The notes: generated by a model not told the origin, from the sequence alone. Positions 34,580 to 43,266 are shown, numbered from the stretch's first letter. The stretch: 64,000 bases of DNA from ENR-C20 sp942493145 (GCA_942493145.1 OW818679.1:496001-560000), one strand, 5' to 3'. Translations and numbers: made by a program.

Positions 34580-35413
34580 TTGGAGCTTGTAGATCTGCAT
34601 ACACATACGACGGCTTCAGATGGCAGAATGACACCGGCAATGCTTGTACGGCATGCTAAAAGCAAAGGGCTGAGGGCAATTGCCATAACAGACCATGATA
34701 CAGTGGATGGGGTGTCTGAAGCTGTAGAGGAGGGCAAAAAACTCGGAGTGGAAGTCATACCGGGTCTTGAAATAAGTGTTGACTTCAATCCGGAGATGCA
34801 CATACTCGGATATTTTCCCAAAGGTGATTTTTCGGTGATGGCGGAAATTCTGGCGGAGCTTAGGGAAAGACGGGAACTGCGTAACCCGAAAATCATCGGA
34901 AAATTGAATGAGATGGGGTTCAGGATTGGAATGGATGAAGTGGAGGCCTATACCAACGGAGGGCTTGTCGGAAGACCCCATATTGCACAGGCCATGGTGG
35001 ATAGGGGATATGCGCAGAGCATCCAGGAAGCCTTCGACAAATATCTGGCTGCAGGAAGACCGGCATACTTCAAGAAAGACAAATTGACACCCGAACAGGG
35101 GATTATTGAAATATCTGCCGCAGGCGGTATACCTGTATTGGCACATCCTATCTATCTGTATAAAAGCATGGAGGAGATGGACAGCCTGCTGGGCCATCTT
35201 GCAGATGCAGGGCTGAAAGGGATTGAAGCTTTGTACTCCGACAATACTGAAGAGCAGACGGCCATGTCGCTTGAATTGGCGGCCAGACACAAGCTGGCGG
35301 TGACAGGTGGCAGTGATTTCCACGGCGAATTCAGGCCGGATGTCGAAATCGGCAGCGGCAGGGGCAATCTGGAAATCCCATATGAACTGCTGGAGAAGTT
35401 AAAGGAGCTATGA
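34580..35413 (+). CDS. PHP-domain phosphoesterase
   Basis: 277 residues beginning with the PHP metal motif DLHTHTTASDG and containing ITDHDTVDG, EIS and GSDFHG. This resembles the YciV/TrpH-type family (3',5'-nucleotide bisphosphate phosphatase or 5'-3' exonuclease). It starts with TTG behind AAGGAGGTG. Its stop codon lies in the first unit of a tandem repeat. Confidence 0.9.
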   Translation: MELVDLHTHTTASDGRMTPAMLVRHAKSKGLRAIAITDHDTVDGVSEAVEEGKKLGVEVIPGLEISVDFNPEMHILGYFPKGDFSVMAEILAELRERRELRNPKIIGKLNEMGFRIGMDEVEAYTNGGLVGRPHIAQAMVDRGYAQSIQEAFDKYLAAGRPAYFKKDKLTPEQGIIEISAAGGIPVLAHPIYLYKSMEEMDSLLGHLADAGLKGIEALYSDNTEEQTAMSLELAARHKLAVTGGSDFHGEFRPDVEIGSGRGNLEIPYELLEKLKEL

Positions 35414-35476
35414 TTCTTTGAAAGAGCTATGATTCCTTGAAGGGGTTATGATCTATTAAAGGAGCTGTGATTCCAA
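35401..35476 (+). repeat. 19-20-nt tandem repeat, about four units
   Basis: Units AAAGGAGCTATGATTCTTTG, AAAGAGCTATGATTCCTTG, AAGGGGTTATGATCTATTA and AAGGAGCTGTGATTCC. The first unit holds the end of the PHP gene. Confidence 0.75.
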
Positions 35477-35516
35477 TAGACGCAAAATGTGGTATCCGGA
35501 AGGATGCCTGTATTAC

Positions 35517-35544
35517 TTGACACTTGGGGTAAAGGTGTTATAAT
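35517..35544 (+). promoter_or_regulatory. Promoter for smpB
   Basis: Consensus TTGACA (35517-35522), 16-nt spacer, TATAAT (35539-35544), 90 nt before the smpB start. Confidence 0.75.
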
Positions 35545-35634
35545 TATATTCGTACCGATGGTTTTGTAAATGGTTTGTATCAAGCAGAAGCCCTTCCGTT
35601 GAAAGGGTTATTTTTATCGGATTGGGAGTGTGCA

Positions 35635-36111
35635 ATGAGTAACGAAGGCATTAAGGTTGTCAGTCAAAACAAAAAAGCAAGACACGATTACTTCATTGAA
35701 CAGACCATTGAGGCGGGTATTGTACTTTCCGGCACCGAAGTCAAGTCTATAAGGCAGGGCAAGGTGAACCTTAAGGACAGTTACGCCATGATACAGAACG
35801 GCGAGGTCATGTTAAACGGCATGCATATAAGCCCTTATGAGCAGGGAAACATATTCAACAAGGAGCCCATGAGGGATAGGAAGCTGCTGTTGCATAAATC
35901 GGAAATCAACAGACTCATCGGCTACACACAGCAGAAGGGGCTGGCACTGGTTCCGCTGCAATTGTACTTCAAGCGGGGCAAGGTAAAACTGGAGCTGGGA
36001 ATTGCAAAAGGCAAGAAGCTGTATGACAAGCGTGATGACATAGCCGAAAGGGATGCAAAACGCGAAATCGACAGGAAGATGAAGGAACAGGTTCGCGACA
36101 CTAAGGATTGA
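35635..36111 (+). CDS. smpB: SsrA-binding protein SmpB
   Basis: 158 residues. It shows NKKARHDYFIEQTIEAGIVL, the GTEVKSIRQGKVNLKDSYA segment and a basic C-terminal tail (KGKKLYDKRDDIAERDAKRE) that enters the decoding centre. It delivers tmRNA to stalled ribosomes. The ssrA gene starts 45 nt downstream on the same strand. TTGACA at 36108-36113, overlapping the smpB stop codon, may be the -35 of ssrA, with only a poor -10. Confidence 0.97.
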   Translation: MSNEGIKVVSQNKKARHDYFIEQTIEAGIVLSGTEVKSIRQGKVNLKDSYAMIQNGEVMLNGMHISPYEQGNIFNKEPMRDRKLLLHKSEINRLIGYTQQKGLALVPLQLYFKRGKVKLELGIAKGKKLYDKRDDIAERDAKREIDRKMKEQVRDTKD

Positions 36112-36156
36112 CATAATTTGAAGCGTAACAAGATTTAAAGGTACCATTTTATACGC

Positions 36157-36588
36157 GGGGGCGTATTGGTTTCGACGGGATTGTTGAGACTGGAGTAGCG
36201 GGTAGAGGATTCTCGTAGGCCTCTTAAAAAACGAGAACCTAAAATTAAACGCTAAAACGAATAATTTTAATTACGCGTTAGCAGCGTAAGCTGCTGACCC
36301 GTCGGTCCCAGGTTTCTGCACCTGGGGTAGCCGGCGTCATTAAGTCAGGCCTTAGGAGCAGGAAGGTCAAACTCCGGAACTGGCACAGTGTTAGCCTTGA
36401 GCTGAGCCCGAACTAAAGGATACTGAAAGCGAAACCTTTCTTGCAGGGGTTCGCCGTAGGGAAACGCAGGACCGCCGTCCCGGACGCAAGGAAGGGATAC
36501 CCGGCCAGGCACAAAGTGCAGGATACACCCGTAGAAGCTGCTGAGGATATGGTTTCGGACAGGGGTTCGACTCCCCTCGCCTCCACCA
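36157..36588 (+). ncRNA. ssrA: tmRNA (ssrA), intact copy
   Basis: Transfer-messenger RNA rescues stalled ribosomes and tags the protein for ClpXP. The acceptor stem GGGGGCG (36157-36163) pairs with CGCCTCC before ACCA (ends 36588), so CCA is encoded. The T-arm AGGGG-TTCGACT-CCCCT is intact. The tag frame starts at GCT 36251 and reads AKTNNFNYALAA then TAA (36287-36289). At 432 nt it is longer than most bacterial tmRNAs because of an extended pseudoknot region. It follows smpB directly. Three degenerate copies lie downstream. Confidence 0.97.
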
Positions 36589-36590
36589 AA

Positions 36591-36633
36591 ATTATAAAAG
36601 GGATTACCAACAAAAGGTAATCCCTTTTATAAT
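36591..36633 (+). terminator. Terminator of ssrA
   Basis: An 18-bp perfect stem: ATTATAAAAGGGATTACC, loop AACAAAA, then the exact complement ending in TTTTATAAT. The same hairpin recurs at 39059-39101 behind the second tmRNA copy. Confidence 0.9.
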
Positions 36634-36686
36634 GTCATGAATCGCTGATAAAACCGTTTTTCGCTTCCATTTGTTCATTATGCCCA

Positions 36687-36786
36687 CGACCAGCCTGGTG
36701 TAGCCGGCGTCATTAAGTCAGACAGGATGCATGGCGAGCAGAAGACGAAGCTTGCGACCAGCCCTCAGGAGCAGGAAGGTCAAACT
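36687..36786 (+). pseudogene. Internal tmRNA fragment with hairpin insertion
   Basis: AGCCGGCGTCATTAAGTCAG and AGGAGCAGGAAGGTCAAACT match two adjacent parts of the intact tmRNA. A ~40-nt element (36722-36761, AGGATGCATGGCGAGCA ... GCGACCAG) is inserted between them. The fragment also begins with the tail of another such element (CGACCAGCCTGG). It lies ~80 nt before the first U32-like gene. Confidence 0.75.
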
Positions 36787-36865
36787 AATTTGTATTACTG
36801 GAACGGTTTTCATACTTGTTAAGTATTATATTTTACAAATCATTATGATGTAAAGGATGAGCCTT

Positions 36866-37960
36866 ATGAAGTATTTCTGTCTTCCGGCGGATTTTAAGCA
36901 TGAGACTATCGACAAGTATGCAGAAATTAACGATAGATACGATCATTCGAAAATCATCGAAACTTATGGACAGCTTGCGCCGGACAGCATGTTCGGCTCA
37001 GGCAGGTCTCCTAAGAATCTCCCCGTTGTAGATATAAATCAGCTTGAAAGGTATGTAAAACATGGAAACAACAAAGGAATTGAATTTAATTATGTTATTA
37101 ATGCATCCTGTATGGGCAGTAATGAACTGGTAAAGGAAGGATATCATAAAATCTGTGATTTTCTAAAAATGCTTCAGGATATTGGAATTCAATGGGTTAC
37201 CATATGTCTTCCTTCTTTGATGGAAATTGCAAAATATAATACCCCTGGCTTAAAGATCAAGGCTTCAACAATTTGTCAGATAAATAGTCCATCTAAAGCA
37301 AAGTTTTATGAAGAACTCGGAATAAAACGGATAGTTCTTGATGAGGATATTTACAAACGGTTCGATATTCTAAAAAATATCAGAAAGGTCTATTCGGGAG
37401 ACATTGAAATAATAACGAACTCCTTTTGTCTTAATGACTGCCCATATAAAATGTTTCATTTTAACAGTTTTTCTCATTCTTACATATATGAAGACAAATA
37501 CCCTTACTACAATACTAGGTGCACCAATATTCACATTGATGCCGAAAATTACCTTAAGCTTAATTGGATAAGACCCGAAGATTTACATTATTATTCCGAG
37601 ATCGGTATCAACTATTTCAAGTTGCAAGGCAGGACAAATGTATATGATGGAAATCCGATAAAGGCTGTTACCCATTATATTGAAGAACATTATGAAGGAG
37701 ATTTAATCAGTCTTCTGGAACTCTTTTCTGAAAGTAGACCGCTTTCATTTGCCAGATATAAAATTGATAACCGTAAGCTGGATGGCTTTTTTGACAGGTT
37801 TGCCCAAGAACCAGGATTTTGTAACAAGATATGTAGTGAATGCAGCTATTGCAAGGGCTTCGCAGATACTTCAATCAGCCAGATTAATGCGACATTGATG
37901 GAGATAGTAAAATTAATGTTCAAGGTGAACATGGATGAATTCCCCAAATTGTTGGAATAG
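36866..37960 (+). CDS. Peptidase U32-like protein, copy A
   Basis: A 364-residue protein whose plan resembles the U32 'peptidase' family (COG0826): a TIM-barrel-like N-terminus, the segment IITNSFCLNDCPYK and a cysteine-rich C-terminal CNKICSECSYC. Characterised relatives (UbiU/UbiV, TrhP, RlhA) bind a [4Fe-4S] cluster and act in hydroxylation of quinones or RNA, so oxidoreductase/RNA chemistry is as likely as proteolysis. The ATG at 36866 is preceded by AAAGGATG. It is flanked by tmRNA-derived sequences on both sides and nearly identical to copy B. Family assignment is moderate. Confidence 0.7.
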   Translation: MKYFCLPADFKHETIDKYAEINDRYDHSKIIETYGQLAPDSMFGSGRSPKNLPVVDINQLERYVKHGNNKGIEFNYVINASCMGSNELVKEGYHKICDFLKMLQDIGIQWVTICLPSLMEIAKYNTPGLKIKASTICQINSPSKAKFYEELGIKRIVLDEDIYKRFDILKNIRKVYSGDIEIITNSFCLNDCPYKMFHFNSFSHSYIYEDKYPYYNTRCTNIHIDAENYLKLNWIRPEDLHYYSEIGINYFKLQGRTNVYDGNPIKAVTHYIEEHYEGDLISLLELFSESRPLSFARYKIDNRKLDGFFDRFAQEPGFCNKICSECSYCKGFADTSISQINATLMEIVKLMFKVNMDEFPKLLE

Positions 37961-38372
37961 AGTAGAAACAGTATTGATCAACGCCTTATATGGATAACCT
38001 CGCACAAGCAGCGGATAATACCTAGAAGGCTCAATATAAGGGGTCTTGGAAAATACCAAAGACCCGCATGGAAAAAGGGTTTTGCAAAAAGGGTAGTAAT
38101 GCGAATATTAGCTGGAGTTAAACAATAAGTCCTGTCTCAAAATAAGGTGGGGCTTTTTAAATTTGTATTTATAAGGAGTTGGTGCGATCGATAAGTAACT
38201 ATTTCATTATAATTTATTAACAATACGGGATTGTTGAGACTGGAGTAGCGGGTAGAGGATTCTCGTAGGCCTTTATAAAAACGAGAACCTAAAATTAAAC
38301 GCTAAAACGAATAATTTTAATTACGCGTTAGCAGCGTAAGCTGCTGACCCGTTGGTCCCAGGTTCCTGCACC

Positions 38373-38420
38373 CAGGCTGCACGGGCGAGCAACAAATGCG
38401 TAGCATTTGTGACCAGCCTG
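38373..38420 (+). repeat. Hairpin element, variable core 1
   Basis: Conserved ends CAGGCTGCACGGGCGAGCA and GACCAGCCTG flank a core hairpin ACAAATGC-GTA-GCATTTGT. It is absent at the same place in the intact tmRNA (CACCTGGGGTAGCC). Confidence 0.75.
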
Positions 38421-38626
38421 GGGTAGCCGGCGTCATTAAGTCAGGCCTTAGGAGCAGGAAGGTCAAACTCCGGAACTGGCACAGTGTTAGCCTTGAGCTG
38501 AGCCCGAACTAAAGGATACTGAAAGCGAAACCTTTCTTGCAGGGGTTCGCCGTAGGGAAACGCAGGACCGCCGTCCCGGACGCAAGGAAGGGATACCCGG
38601 CCAGCCACAAAGTGCAGGATACACCC

Positions 38627-38670
38627 AGGATGCATGGGCGAGCAATGAAGCGAAGCGGAATGACCAGCCC
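38627..38670 (+). repeat. Hairpin element, variable core 2
   Basis: AGGATGCATGGGCGAGCA, core ATGAAGCGAAGCGGAAT, then GACCAGCCC, inserted between ACACCC and GTAGAAG of the tmRNA. The same site holds a slightly different copy at 41090-41133. Confidence 0.75.
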
Positions 38671-38712
38671 GTAGAAGCTGCTGAGGATATGGTTTCGGAC
38701 AGGGGTTCGACT

Positions 38713-39040
38713 CAAAAAAGAATCGCCTTGCAGGGCGACCTGCAAGTGATAACCCGGCTTTATCGGTGAAACCGTAACGAAGGAAACGGAGTACAACGAC
38801 GTTTCAGCAAGGGAAATGGCACGAAGTGACATTTCAACAGGACGACGGCAATACCGAGAGGTATGTGGAGAGATCCAACAGCCTTGTATCGACTCATAGG
38901 AATCAGAAATGATTTACTAGGATGGATGTCATCCGGAAAGATCCGGAAAACTGGGGCATTCATAATACGCCGGGGGACTCGGGATAGCGGACCGAGTTCA
39001 AGATATAGTCAGTGCCAATGGAGACATTGGAAGGACATGT
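38713..39040 (+). mobile_element. Group I intron-like insertion in the tmRNA T-arm
   Basis: It splits TTCGACT from CCCCTCGCCTCCACCA of the tmRNA T-arm and acceptor stem, in the same orientation. Hallmarks: a perfect P2-like hairpin CTTGCAGG-GCGA-CCTGCAAG (38727-38746), a P-element-like TTTCAGCAAGGGAAAT, P7 strands GACT (38976-38979) and AGTC, the S element AAGATATAGTC (39000-39010), and a P8-like hairpin CTCGG/CCGAG. No ORF is present. Group I introns in the tmRNA T-loop are known from a few bacteria and phages. The ends are uncertain by 1-2 nt because TC is repeated at the junction. A truncated copy of its 5' part is at 41175-41279. Confidence 0.8.
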
Positions 39041-39058
39041 CCCCTCGCCTCCACCAAA

Positions 39059-39101
39059 ATTATAAAAGGGATTACCAACAAAAGGTAATCCCTTTTATAA
39101 T
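39059..39101 (+). terminator. Duplicate of the ssrA terminator
   Basis: Same 18-bp stem and loop as at 36591, downstream of the CCA of tmRNA copy 2. It marks the start of the second unit of the tandem duplication. Confidence 0.85.
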
Positions 39102-39154
39102 GTCATGAATCGCTGATAAAACCGTTTTTCGCTTCCATTTGTTCATTATGCCCA

Positions 39155-39254
39155 CGACCAGCCTGGTGTAGCCGGCGTCATTAAGTCAGACAGGATGCAT
39201 GGCGAGCAGAAGACGAAGCTTGCGACCAGCCCTCAGGAGCAGGAAGGTCAAACT
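39155..39254 (+). pseudogene. Internal tmRNA fragment with hairpin insertion, second copy
   Basis: Identical in sequence to 36687-36786 and offset by 2468 nt, as part of the tandem duplication. Confidence 0.75.
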
Positions 39255-39333
39255 AATTTGTATTACTGGAACGGTTTTCATACTTGTTAAGTATTATATT
39301 TTACAAATCATTATGATGTAAAGGATGAGCCTT

Positions 39334-40428
39334 ATGAAGTATTTCTGTCTTCCGGCGGATTTTAAGCATGAGACTATCGACAAGTATGCAGAAATTAACG
39401 ATAGATACGATCATTCGAAAATCATCGAAACTTATGGACAGCTTGCGCCGGACAGCATGTTCGGCTCAGGCAGGTCTCCTAAGAATCTCCCCGTTGTAGA
39501 TATAAATCAGCTTGAAAGGTATGTAAAACATGGAAACAACAAAGGAATTGAATTTAATTATGTTATTAATGCATCCTGTATGGGCAGTAATGAACTGGTA
39601 AAGGAAGGATATCATAAAATCTGTGATTTTCTAAAAATGCTTCAGGATATTGGAATTCAATGGGTTACCATATGTCTTCCTTCTTTGATGGAAATTGCAA
39701 AATATAATACCCCTGGCTTAAAGATCAAGGCTTCAACAATTTGTCAGATAAATAGTCCATCTAAAGCAAAGTTTTATGAAGAACTCGGAATAAAACGGAT
39801 AGTTCTTGATGAGGATATTTACAAACGGTTCGATATTCTAAAAAATATCAGAAAGGTCTATTCGGGAGACATCGAAATAATAACGAATTCCTTTTGTCTT
39901 AATGACTGCCCATATAAAACGTTTCATTTTAACAGTTTTTCTCATTCTTACATATATGAAGACAAATACCCTTACTACAATACTAGGTGTACCAATATTC
40001 ACATTGATGCCGAAAATTACCTTAAGCTTAATTGGATAAGACCCGAAGATTTACATTATTATTCCGAGATCGGTATCAACTATTTCAAGTTGCAAGGCAG
40101 GACAAATGTATATGATGGAAATCCGATAAAGGCTGTTACCCATTATATTGAAGAACATTATGAAGGAGATTTAATCAGTCTTCTGGAACTCTTTTCTGAA
40201 AGTAGACCGCTTTCATTTGCCAGATATAAAATTGATAACCGTAAGCTGGATGGCTTTTTTGACAGGTTTGCCCAAGAACCAGGATTTTGTAACAAGATAT
40301 GTAGTGAATGCAGCTATTGCAAGGGCTTCGCAGATACTTCAATCAGCCAGATTAATGCGACATTGATGGAGATAGTAAAATTAATGTTCAAGGTGACCAT
40401 GGATGAATTCCCCAAATTGTTGGAATAG
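39334..40428 (+). CDS. Peptidase U32-like protein, copy B
   Basis: 364 residues, differing from copy A at only two positions that I can see (Met to Thr in DCPYKTFHF; Asn to Thr in FKVTMDE), plus a few silent changes. All cysteines, including CLNDCPYK and CNKICSECSYC, are kept in both copies, so both could be functional. The upstream region with tmRNA fragment and ribosome-binding site is also duplicated. The duplication is recent or maintained by gene conversion. Confidence 0.7.
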   Translation: MKYFCLPADFKHETIDKYAEINDRYDHSKIIETYGQLAPDSMFGSGRSPKNLPVVDINQLERYVKHGNNKGIEFNYVINASCMGSNELVKEGYHKICDFLKMLQDIGIQWVTICLPSLMEIAKYNTPGLKIKASTICQINSPSKAKFYEELGIKRIVLDEDIYKRFDILKNIRKVYSGDIEIITNSFCLNDCPYKTFHFNSFSHSYIYEDKYPYYNTRCTNIHIDAENYLKLNWIRPEDLHYYSEIGINYFKLQGRTNVYDGNPIKAVTHYIEEHYEGDLISLLELFSESRPLSFARYKIDNRKLDGFFDRFAQEPGFCNKICSECSYCKGFADTSISQINATLMEIVKLMFKVTMDEFPKLLE

Positions 40429-40840
40429 AGTAGAAACAGTATTGATCAACGCCTTATATGGATAACCTCGCACAAGCAGCGGTAATACCTAGAAGGCTCA
40501 ATATAAGGGGTCTTGGAAAATACCAAAGACCCGCATGGAAAAAGGGTTTTGCAAAAAGGGTAGTAATGCGAATATTAGCTGGAGTTAAACAATAAGTCCT
40601 GTCTCAAAATAAGGTGGGGCTTTTTAAATTTGTATTTATAAGGAGTTGGTGCGATCGATAAGTAACTATTTCATTATAATTTATTAACAATACGGGATTG
40701 TTGAGACTGGAGTAGCGGGTAGAGGATTCTCGTAGGCCTTTATAAAAACGAGAACCTAAAATTAAACGCTAAAACGAATAATTTTAATTACGCGTTAGCA
40801 GCGTAAGCTGCTGACCCGTCGGTCCCAGGTTTCTGCACCT

Positions 40841-40882
40841 AGGTCGCATGGGCGAGCAGCGGGCTTTGACCGCGACCAGCCT
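40841..40882 (+). repeat. Hairpin element, variable core 3
   Basis: AGGTCGCATGGGCGAGCA, core GCGG-GCTTTGA-CCGC, then GACCAGCCT, at the same tmRNA position as the element at 38373 but with a different core. Confidence 0.75.
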
Positions 40883-41089
40883 GGGGTAGCCGGCATCATT
40901 AAGTCAGGCCTTAGGAGCAGGAAGGTCAAACTCCGGAACTGGCACAGTGTTAGCCTTGAGCTGAGCCCGAACTAAAGGATACTGAAAGCGAAACCTTTCT
41001 TGCAGGGGTTCGCCGTAGCGAAACGCAGGACCGCCGTCCCGGACGCAAGGAAGGGATACCCGGCCAGGCACAAAGTGCAGGATACACCC

Positions 41090-41133
41090 AGGATGCATGG
41101 GCGAGCAATGTAACGAAGCGGAATTACCAGCCC
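41090..41133 (+). repeat. Hairpin element, variable core 2 variant
   Basis: AGGATGCATGGGCGAGCA, core ATGTAACGAAGCGGAAT, then TACCAGCCC. It differs from 38627-38670 at three core positions. Confidence 0.7.
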
Positions 41134-41355
41134 GTAGAAGCTGCTGAGGATATGGTTTCGGACAGGGTTCGACTCAAAAAAGAATCGCCTTGCAGGGCGA
41201 CCTGCAAGTGATAACCCGGCTTTATCGGTGAAACCGTAACGAAGGAAACGGCGTACAACGACGTTTCAGCAAGGGAAATCGAAGAAGAATTGGACATAGC
41301 TTGAACTACCTAGAAAATCTCGGTAGTTCAAAAGGAAGGAAATAGAAATGTTAAA

Positions 41356-41436
41356 AGGGAGACTACGCATTATAATCTGGATGCAATTATTGCAGTAGGC
41401 TATCGTATAAATTCAAAAGAAGCTACTCGCTTTAGC
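41356..41436 (+). pseudogene. RhuM-family protein fragment
   Basis: The reading HYNLDAIIAVGYRINSKEAT is the conserved segment of RhuM/virulence-associated proteins often found on mobile islands. Only ~27 codons remain, with neither start nor end. It runs directly into the alcohol dehydrogenase fragment. Confidence 0.6.
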
Positions 41437-41439
41437 TCT

Positions 41440-41786
41440 CAGCTTATTATGATATTACCCATGGCCTTGGCCTTGCCATTCTCACGCCACGTTGGATGGA
41501 GTATATTCTGGACGAAACCACTGCACCTCAATTCAAAAAGTTCGGTATCAATGTATTCGGTGTAGATGCCTCCCTTTCTGATTTGGAAGGCGCGAAAAAG
41601 GCAATCAGCAGCCTGAGTGAGTTCCTGTTCGATACCCTTGGCCTGCAGAGGACACTGACCGAAATCGGCATTGATGAAAGGCACTTCAAGGCTATGGCTA
41701 AGAATGCCTGTGGAGGTGGTGTCATGCATGGTTATAAGTCTCTGACACCTGAAGATGTGGGGAACATTTATAGGATGTGTTTGTAA
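41440..41786 (+). pseudogene. Iron-containing alcohol dehydrogenase, C-terminal fragment
   Basis: The frame AYYDITHGLGLAILTPRWME continues to NACGGGVMHGYKSLTPED and a stop. It is the last ~115 residues of a butanol-dehydrogenase-type enzyme, including a metal-ligand His region (THGLGLA). The NAD-binding N-terminal two thirds are missing, so this is a remnant. Confidence 0.8.
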
Positions 41787-41837
41787 TCCCAGTGGTGACT
41801 TCTGCAAAGACATGTTTGCAAAACGTCCAGCAGGTAG

Positions 41838-42009
41838 GGACAATTGCATCCCGGAGATGTTGTGGAAATCCCAGCCGAAGTCAAAACACTGGCATGGTGC
41901 TGCTAAGGACAGCTGGGTTTCTCACCTTGCATTAGAAGTACCGGCGGCAGGCGGGTCCAATGAATGGCTTGAGTCAGTACCTGACGAAGAGTATAATAAA
42001 CTTGCATAG
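41838..42009 (+). pseudogene. Cupin-domain protein, frameshifted C-terminal fragment
   Basis: LHPGDVVEIPAEVK is read in one frame and HWHGAAKDSWVSHLALEVP in the next; one extra A in the run at 41883-41886 accounts for the shift. The C-terminus GGSNEWLESVPDEEYNKL is typical of cupin proteins found beside MerR regulators and oxidoreductases. Upstream parts are lost. Confidence 0.7.
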
Positions 42010-42031
42010 CGCAAGGAGGTGAAACTATAAG

Positions 42032-42412
42032 ATGACGATCTCTGAAGTAGCGAAAAAATATGAATTGACTACTGATACCCTGCGTTATTATGAGCGGGTT
42101 GGCTTGTTGCCAATCGTACAACGTACATCCGGAGGAATAAGGGACTATTCCGAAGAAGATTGTCGTTGGGTAGAATATATTAAATGCATGCGCTCCGCTG
42201 GGGTTTCTGTCGAAACACTGATTGAATATGTCAAATTGTTTCATGAAGGAGCGGAAACGATTGCTGCACGCAAAAAGCTACTCCTTGAGCAGCGGGAACA
42301 AATCGTTGCACGTATCAATGAGATGAACGCAGTATTGGCTAAATTGGACTGGAAGCTGGATGGCTACGAAGAACGAATGCTTAAATTCGAAGAAGAACAT
42401 TTCAGTAAATAG
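42032..42412 (+). CDS. MerR-family transcriptional regulator
   Basis: 126 residues with the MerR winged helix (MTISEVAKKYELTTDTLRYY, ERVGLLP) and a C-terminal coiled coil. There are no conserved metal-binding Cys, so it is not a metal sensor. Relatives next to cupin and alcohol dehydrogenase genes respond to carbonyl or other electrophilic stress. Here those neighbours are broken, leaving the regulator intact. Confidence 0.88.
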   Translation: MTISEVAKKYELTTDTLRYYERVGLLPIVQRTSGGIRDYSEEDCRWVEYIKCMRSAGVSVETLIEYVKLFHEGAETIAARKKLLLEQREQIVARINEMNAVLAKLDWKLDGYEERMLKFEEEHFSK

Positions 42413-42561
42413 TGTTTTTGCACACCCCGAAACAATGCACACCGCGCCTCCCATTTTATTAATTGGATTATTTTTATTGCATCATTATATTTTGCTGTAT
42501 ATGTATAAGAAAATCGGATTACCTGATAATGAAGATGTTGGCAAAAGCAAATTCCTATCAT

Positions 42562-43266
42562 TTAATACCTTTTGAATATTTCATAATAATCGTATGTCTG
42601 TTCGCCATATGTTTTTTTAGTATACCAGGCACAAATTTCCATATCCTTTTTTTTGGGGCTGTCATTATAGCCCTCAAATATCTTCTTTATCTCTTCCGGA
42701 TCATCAGTATCAATCGATACGCCTTCCCTGATGGCCCTTGCCTTTAATTGAACAGCCGCAAAATATACACTTTCCTTGTTTTCTTTTAGTTTTTCTATAA
42801 TCTCTTCATCGGATTTATCCTCGAATTTGCGGTCATACGGATGTACCAATAACTCATTGTTCCTGACATTTTGTACTCCGATTTGTGCTAATCCGATTGT
42901 TTTACCTATATAGCCATCAAATAAATCTGAAAAATTTAAAAACATTATTTCTCTAAACAGGACAGCAGTAATAAGCTCCTTGTTAATGCCTTCTTCAGTT
43001 GCAATTCTGTCAATTTCCGGCTCAAGGTCATCAATTAGAATGGTTGCCTGTTTAAATGAATAAAGATAATTCAGACTATAAGCAGGTCTTTTTGAATCTT
43101 CATCGATTTCTTTTTCAAGTTTGTCTGAAAGATATACTTCATACCTGTTTGAGCCTTTAAAAAGATAAGACGAACCGTCGCCAGTGATTTTAACATCAAT
43201 CATGGAAGCCAGAACATGATTAACAAATCCATTGATGGTATTATTGGGGGAACTGCTGATATTCAT
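42562..43266 (-). CDS. Unknown protein, lysozyme-like segment
   Basis: 234 residues from the first ATG. The segment ELITAVLFREIMFLNFSD followed by GYIGKTIGLAQIGVQ resembles a lysozyme/transglycosylase-like fold, but I cannot assign a family. The frame stays open upstream to ~43378 and encodes KVAATLFIIVVIHMN, a likely membrane or signal segment. The true start may therefore be a non-ATG codon near 43350, where TAAGAGG precedes ATT. If so the protein is exported. Confidence 0.55.
   Translation of the reverse strand: MNISSSPNNTINGFVNHVLASMIDVKITGDGSSYLFKGSNRYEVYLSDKLEKEIDEDSKRPAYSLNYLYSFKQATILIDDLEPEIDRIATEEGINKELITAVLFREIMFLNFSDLFDGYIGKTIGLAQIGVQNVRNNELLVHPYDRKFEDKSDEEIIEKLKENKESVYFAAVQLKARAIREGVSIDTDDPEEIKKIFEGYNDSPKKKDMEICAWYTKKTYGEQTYDYYEIFKRY

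Larger units (their letters stand above)
38225..39056 (+). pseudogene. tmRNA copy 2: 5'-truncated, with hairpin insertions and intron
   Basis: Homology to ssrA begins at its 19th base (ACGGGATTG), so the 5' acceptor strand and D-arm start are missing. The tag-coding region, pseudoknots and 3' end with encoded CCA are all present. Two small hairpin elements are inserted (38373-38420 and 38627-38670), and a ~328-nt group I intron-like sequence splits the T-arm (38713-39040). Without the 5' strand it cannot fold the alanine-accepting domain alone, so it is scored as a pseudogene. Confidence 0.85.
40692..41279 (+). pseudogene. tmRNA copy 3: truncated at both ends
   Basis: It begins at the same internal point as copy 2 and keeps the tag frame (ending YALAA), pseudoknots and two hairpin elements (40841-40882 and 41090-41133). 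The T-arm has lost one G (CAGGGTTCGACTC). It then enters the 5' part of the group I intron and stops at 41279, where the sequence changes to unrelated DNA. The 3' acceptor strand is absent. Confidence 0.82.

Noticed and set aside
38441..38832. Minus-strand ORFs across tmRNA copies (also near 36413 and 40904)
   Set aside because: They are antisense to structured RNA sequence, repeat with the copies and match no protein family.
38713..39040. The intron-like insertion as an IStron
   Set aside because: It is only ~328 nt with no transposase or TnpB-like reading frame.
38225..39056. tmRNA copy 2 as a functional or two-piece (permuted) tmRNA
   Set aside because: The 5' acceptor strand and first bases are missing and there is no permuted arrangement; an intact ssrA with smpB lies upstream.
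36722..41133. The repeated hairpin elements as a CRISPR array
   Set aside because: They are scattered single insertions within tmRNA copies, not regularly spaced direct repeats with unique spacers, and no cas genes are present.
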